This document shows, piece by piece, positions 59,973-64,000 of a stretch of 64,000 nt of DNA; the stretch's first letter is position 1, and the number at the start of each line of letters is the position of its first letter. The stretch lies in NCBI RefSeq assembly GCF_033115175.1, contig NC_084835.1, positions 54,436,948 to 54,500,947 on the forward strand, in the 5' to 3' direction. The notes beneath the pieces were generated by a model that worked only from the letters and a program-made list of their open reading frames with translations, searched no databases and had not been told where the DNA came from. The position numbers were made by a program, and so were the translations under genes. The DNA comes from Lepus europaeus (taxonomy: Eukaryota > Chordata > Mammalia > Lagomorpha > Leporidae).

Positions 59973-60553
59973 TCACTGAAATGCAAAGCATTATATGAAT
60001 GTCTATGGAAGCCCATATTAGAGAATAAAAATGTGAAACATATAAAACGTAATAATAAAGTTTTTCCTTAATTAGTTAATTGTTATATGTTTAATTATTG
60101 ATTGTTGATTACTGATTATGGATTGTTAGTTATTGCTATTAGTATGATTATGATTGCATGTTAAGCTTGTAGGTATAATGGTCAAATTAAAACAAATCGT
60201 TAAGCTATAGACTGTTAAATATAAAGTTATAGGCTGTTATATATATACATATATATGTATATATGGACCTTTTATAACATATCAGCCATGGACAATGGTG
60301 ACATAATCAAGATAAACCCATGGAGATGTCTAAAAATTAGAGAATATGTTTATCTTCCATTTTACTGAATTTGTGGAAACATGGTATAGATTCCCAGCAA
60401 GGTAATCACTATAACTCAAGAACTATCCCTCCTAATAAATAAAGGTGAAGCGGCGTGGACTTTAGAGGCCACTGGAATGACTTGGGATTGCTCCCTCTTG
60501 AGCCTCACAATGCCTCTCATTCGGGAGAGATGTTGAGAGCCTAGGGGGTGGAC
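59973..60553. other. A/T-rich proviral-type spacer
   Basis: Very A/T-rich, with repeated 'gattattg/gattgttg' words at about 60080-60150 and an ATATAT palindrome at about 60239-60264. Toward 60440-60550 it becomes mixed and ends in 'cctagggggtggac', a weak purine tract before the LTR. No gene is recognised. Confidence 0.5.
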
Positions 60554-60633
60554 TGTGGGAAATCCCACAAGAGTCTCAAAAAGTCATGGTGATTTTGGAT
60601 CACCGCTTACCTGACCAACAAAAGGAGGTGAAC

Positions 60634-61551
60634 TGTGGAAACTCCACAGTAATATATTGAGTTAAAAAGTTACCATTAGCCACAAAATAAAAATAAAAAT
60701 AAAATGGAGTTATTCTTAATAAGTCAGGAGCTGAGGCAGTACCTAACGGCTGTTAGGGGGACGCTCCTAATCATACCAAACAGGCATCTCTGGTCAGTCA
60801 GATAACAGTGTGCAATGGACAATACCCTCCTACCCCTACTGACTGGACTGGCCTGGGGCATGTAAACCACCTGGAGTGGAAGAAAGAAGAGCAGAGCTGA
60901 GACGAGCTGTCATCGAGCTGTCACTTTAAAGTTTCTGACCCATGCCTGCGCCGTTCCAGCCGCAGTTTCCTGAGTGGCCTTAGCTGCATGAGCTGCCCTG
61001 TTCCTGTCTAGTTCCTGTCTAATAAAAGTTGCTGCAACACTTTCGGCTTTGCAGCCGAACCAAGGGCCCAGTGTGTGTGAACCTCTGGATCTCCACACAT
61101 CCAGAGCTGGAGAGGCAGTCAACTACTCTGCATGGAGCAGGTAGCAGCATGAGCCGACCCGCAAAGCCATTCCTGAGTTGTAACCCCACCTTCTGTGCAT
61201 ATGTGTGTGAGCGTGGGCCCAGCACGTGCGAACCTCTAAATCTCCTCATGCTTGGAGCTGAAGAGCCAGCCCACTAGCCTTTAAGCTATGTGGCACAAGG
61301 CAACAATGGGATCAAGAGGACAGTAGAGCTGCTGTGTCGCCGCCGTACCACTGTACCTGACCAGCGGAGCTGTCACCTTACCTCGCTGCCTCGCCGCCTC
61401 GTCTAGCAGCAGAACTGTCACCAAGCCACATGAACTATTGCCTCACACTTCACTGTTTGTCCGAGGACTCCAGGCCTGCTGCCTGTAAGTGACTGATCCG
61501 AGGTCCGTTGTCATTGGGATGTTAAACCCTGGACGTTGTACACCCTCCACA
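60634..61551 (+). mobile_element. retroviral LTR with internal duplication
   Basis: About 918 bp, beginning TGTGGAAACTCCACA and ending CCCTCCACA, so the ends are inverted repeats of the TG..CA type. AATAAA lies at 61020-61025, followed at 61042-61059 by a perfect hairpin (TTCGGCT, loop TTGC, AGCCGAA). The stretch from 'gggccca' at 61064 recurs in diverged form from 61215, an internal duplication spaced 151 bp. A purine-rich 'aaaaggaggtg' lies just upstream. No primer-binding site was recognised after the LTR. Confidence 0.7.
61042..61059 (+). other. hairpin behind the LTR poly(A) signal
   Basis: Seven paired bases TTCGGCT/AGCCGAA with loop TTGC, 17 bases after AATAAA. The position fits an R-region structure. 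Confidence 0.6.
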
Positions 61552-62052
61552 GGAGAAATACGCACATGAGAGTAATACGAGCCTAGATACATAACAAACC
61601 AATATTATGTATCAAATCTCTTGCTATGCTTATATTGTTCATTGTGATAGTACTCAAGATGACTTTAATAATGTTTGTGTGACTTATGATCTAATATTGA
61701 TTTCCTGACAAATAAATGATATCGTTAAGTTAGATATATATTAAGATAACTAGTTATGTTAAACTAAGTAACTCAGTAATTATGTTAAATAAGCTATAAG
61801 TTATACTAAGTTTAATTATTGCTATTATTGTTGTGATATTGATAAATATGTTAAATAATTAAGTGATCTGTCCAAGTAGTTAAGTAGTTATATTTAAAAT
61901 GTTAAATGAAAAAAATTGACATACTAATAAGTATCTTGATCCTAATAACTAAACAATAAAGAAAAATAATGATCAAATTAAGTCACAAACTTAAAAATAC
62001 AGAAAAGTCAATACATAAATGCATAAGACCACATGAAGATTCCTCATGAGCA
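61552..62052. other. A/T-rich spacer before the second LTR
   Basis: Rich in 'ttaagtta', 'gttaaa' and 'aagtag' words. No gene. The composition matches the spacer before the first LTR. Confidence 0.5.
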
Positions 62053-62068
62053 AGAGAAAAAGGGGGGA
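62053..62068 (+). promoter_or_regulatory. polypurine tract
   Basis: agagaaaaaggggggaa sits directly before the TGTGG start of the next LTR, the usual place for the plus-strand primer of a retrovirus. Confidence 0.75.
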
Positions 62069-62069
62069 A

Positions 62070-62574
62070 TGTGGAAGCCTAAAATTAGCCTTGACCTGCT
62101 AATTGCTCTCTCTGCCTCTGCATCTGAGCTTGCTTGCTTGCCCATTGTTAACGCCATGACAGGCTCGAAGTCAGGCAAAAGAGGAACAGGCCAAATTCTC
62201 GGAAATGAGAGATGGCAAATAATTCCTGGAATCTGGATTACAGCTTCCTTTTTTGCCTGACTTTCTCCTTTGAGACTTCCCATTTTTGTGATGTATAGCC
62301 CTTTACATTTAACAACACCAATGAAATGCCTAAGTTTGTAAAAGTTGCAATATAGGGAATAAGGAAGTAGCCTATGTGTGTAGGGACATGCATACTTGTT
62401 TGTTAGAGAATATAAAATTGCTGGGGAAAGGGGAGAGGGAGTCTTTGCCTCCAGCAGCATGTGGGGCAGCACCACTGTGCATGTAGGTAAAGGCCCCAGC
62501 TGGCTAGAATAAATCTTCTGCTTATTGCATCCATAACTGCCATTTGTGTAGTGTTTGGGAATCAGGACACAACA
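62070..62574 (+). mobile_element. retroviral LTR, second type
   Basis: About 500 bp from TGTGGAAGCC to 'caggacacaaca'. A TATA-like 'tataaaattgc' lies at about 62410 and AATAAA at about 62509-62516, followed by 'tcttctgcttattgcatcc' as R/U5. Outside its first bases it does not resemble the LTR at 60634. The polypurine tract immediately upstream says it is a 3' LTR, not a solo LTR. The exact 3' end is uncertain by about 5 bases. Confidence 0.8.
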
Positions 62575-63140
62575 AAGTCACAATAGCTAAGATGTGGAAT
62601 CCACCCAGATGTCCATCAACTGATGAATGACTGGATAAAGAATATGTACATATGCATTCTGGAATACTACTCAGGCATAAAAATAGAATGAAATCCTGTC
62701 CTTTGCAACAAAATGGATGAAGCTGGAAACCATTATACTTAGTGAAATAAGCCAGTTCCCACAACACACATATTATGTTTTCTTGGATCTGTGGTAACTA
62801 ATAGAGTACAAAAAAATGTAATGTATATGAACGAAACTGAAATTTTGAGATTTGGTCATTGTTTACAGCCCATAAGCAATCCACTAAGTAAAGAATTCAA
62901 CAAATAGAAGAGAGGGCAGTGTTTTTTCTCTTCTATTTGTCAAATCCTTTGCTTAGTTGACGGTTAACCTCATGATTATAAAATAATCAGAAATTGTGCA
63001 TTGTAAAAATTAAAATAAAAAATAGGAAAGAGGAGGGAGGGTGGAAGCATGGGGGAAAGGGGGCATTTGGGGAAGTATCAATATGCTCCTAAATTTGCAT
63101 ATATTAAGTTTGTTAGTTGATATAAATAAAAAGAATTTTA
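62575..63140 (+). mobile_element. old L1 3' end, plus strand
   Basis: The plus strand holds the end of a diverged ORF2 ('gatgtggaatccacccagat' to 'aaataagccagttcccac', about 62595-62770), then a 3' UTR with a G-rich tract near 63020-63070 and an A-rich end near 63125-63139. A long inverted repeat lies at 62881-62959. Confidence 0.82.
62881..62959. repeat. 33-bp inverted repeat
   Basis: Arms 62881-62913 and 62927-62959 pair at 28 of 33 positions, with the inner 14 bases perfect, around a 13-base loop. Confidence 0.85.
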
Positions 63141-64000
63141 AAGGCAATATTTACAGGCTAAATAGTTGGATCTAGGGAATATAACAAATAATGCCTATTG
63201 AATCAAATCTAAACATTTGAAGAGTACTGGGAGAGATATTTTTGCTTTTTTTCTAGAGTAAATAAAATAGGGCAACTCAAATTTTCATATACCTACATGA
63301 AAAATAGAAAACAATTATGTATTGAAATTTGACTTGCTAATAAAAAAAGAAACTGCTCTTTGTACTCTAGGTTGTTACTTTTTGTGAAGAAGTAAACTTT
63401 TACATCCAGGCACAAGTATCCAGGATTCTATTGGTCACACCATTTCATAAAACAGCAAAATTAAGGGGAAGAAGAGGTATTATACACACTGATCTGCTTT
63501 GTGTGGACTTGTTTGAAATCACTCATTTGAGAATTTTGACTTTTTATATTTGGAAACATCAAAATGGAGAAAAGAAAGGAAAAATACAGAAAAGCAAATT
63601 AACAAACAACTTCTATCTGATGCAAACATTAACAGTAGGGGAAAATAATATGCACAACAAACATTTTCAAATATAATCAAAGAAACCAGAAAGTCACACA
63701 GATATACAGGAGAAATACTCAGAAAAGACCTGAGCATAATACCATTGTGCTTTCGCTTTATGCTAATCTTTATGCTCAAAATAAGCAGGAAATGAAGGCC
63801 AAGGTTGAGTTGTAAACAGTCATAGAAAGCTAATTTCAAAGACATATGGAGTCTTTCCTTTGTTTACTATTTTTTGGTTTTTGTGGGAGAGGAGGCAGGC
63901 ATGTCTTATAATTATTTTTTGTTGATAACTTGGCATTTTAAAGTTTAGAGTATGGAAATCAGATTCCTTCTTCTCCCTGGGATTGCTCTGGGCTCTACTA
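63141..64000. other. unassigned A/T-rich DNA
   Basis: No gene or repeat recognised. The ORFs in both directions are short and low in complexity. Confidence 0.4.

Noticed and set aside
60239..60264. ATATAT palindrome as a possible regulatory hairpin
   Set aside because: Simple A/T repeat in a very A/T-rich stretch, expected by chance.
62044..62475. 143-codon minus-strand frame
   Set aside because: It lies antisense to an LTR and has no domain.
1..64000. CRISPR arrays, bacterial operons or plasmid origins
   Set aside because: No evenly spaced direct repeats with unique spacers. All repeats present are mammalian interspersed or simple repeats.

Overview
The window looks like lagomorph (rabbit or hare) genomic DNA. 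Nearly every kilobase holds tRNA-derived C-type SINEs (CSINEs, with the 'gccggcgccg...' head, B-box-like 'ggttctagtcc' and polypyrimidine tail) or lagomorph-type LINE-1 copies with a G-rich 3' UTR. No conserved host protein-coding gene could be recognised. The one place that looks like host regulatory DNA is a CpG island at about 18.4-19.1 kb, with a CTCF-like site and candidate splice donors on both strands.

Layout. 0-12 kb: mostly unassigned single-copy-like DNA with CSINEs, a 5'-truncated L1 tail (849-1618) and a GA/GGAGA microsatellite. 12.1-15.2 kb: an old L1 whose 3' half is on the minus strand and whose 5' part is on the plus strand, a twin-priming-like inversion. 15.5-16.8 kb: a CSINE interrupted by an L1 5' fragment that has target-site duplications (TSDs) but no 3' end. 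18-19.1 kb: the CpG island. 19.4-22.4 kb: an LTR copy, SINEs and an L1 tail. 22.7-29.85 kb: a full-length minus-strand L1 with both ORFs open and all checked catalytic residues present. 29.9-34.3 kb: a decayed minus-strand retroviral env remnant and a same-strand LTR related to the one at 19.4 kb. 34.3-41.6 kb: a second full-length but inactivated L1 with a 16-bp TSD. 41.7-47.7 kb: older L1 debris with CSINEs and a 3'-UTR-only L1. 47.7-52.4 kb: a third L1 with large internal deletions, inside an older L1 that resumes near 53.5 kb. 55.8-59.2 kb: a 3'-truncated L1 with two CSINEs in it. 59.2-62.6 kb: plus-strand gammaretrovirus-like remains (gag zinc knuckle, protease, a 122-codon unidentified ORF, two different LTRs). 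62.6-63.1 kb: an old L1 3' end containing a long hairpin.

The elements are layered. Old L1s and old CSINEs are interrupted by younger L1s and CSINEs, and many junctions keep readable TSDs, so the insertion order can be read directly. The most notable item is the apparently intact L1. Other items worth following are the 3'-less L1 insertion, the nonsense codon shared by two L1 copies, and the unidentified ORF in the gammaretrovirus-like block. No family assignment was checked against a database.
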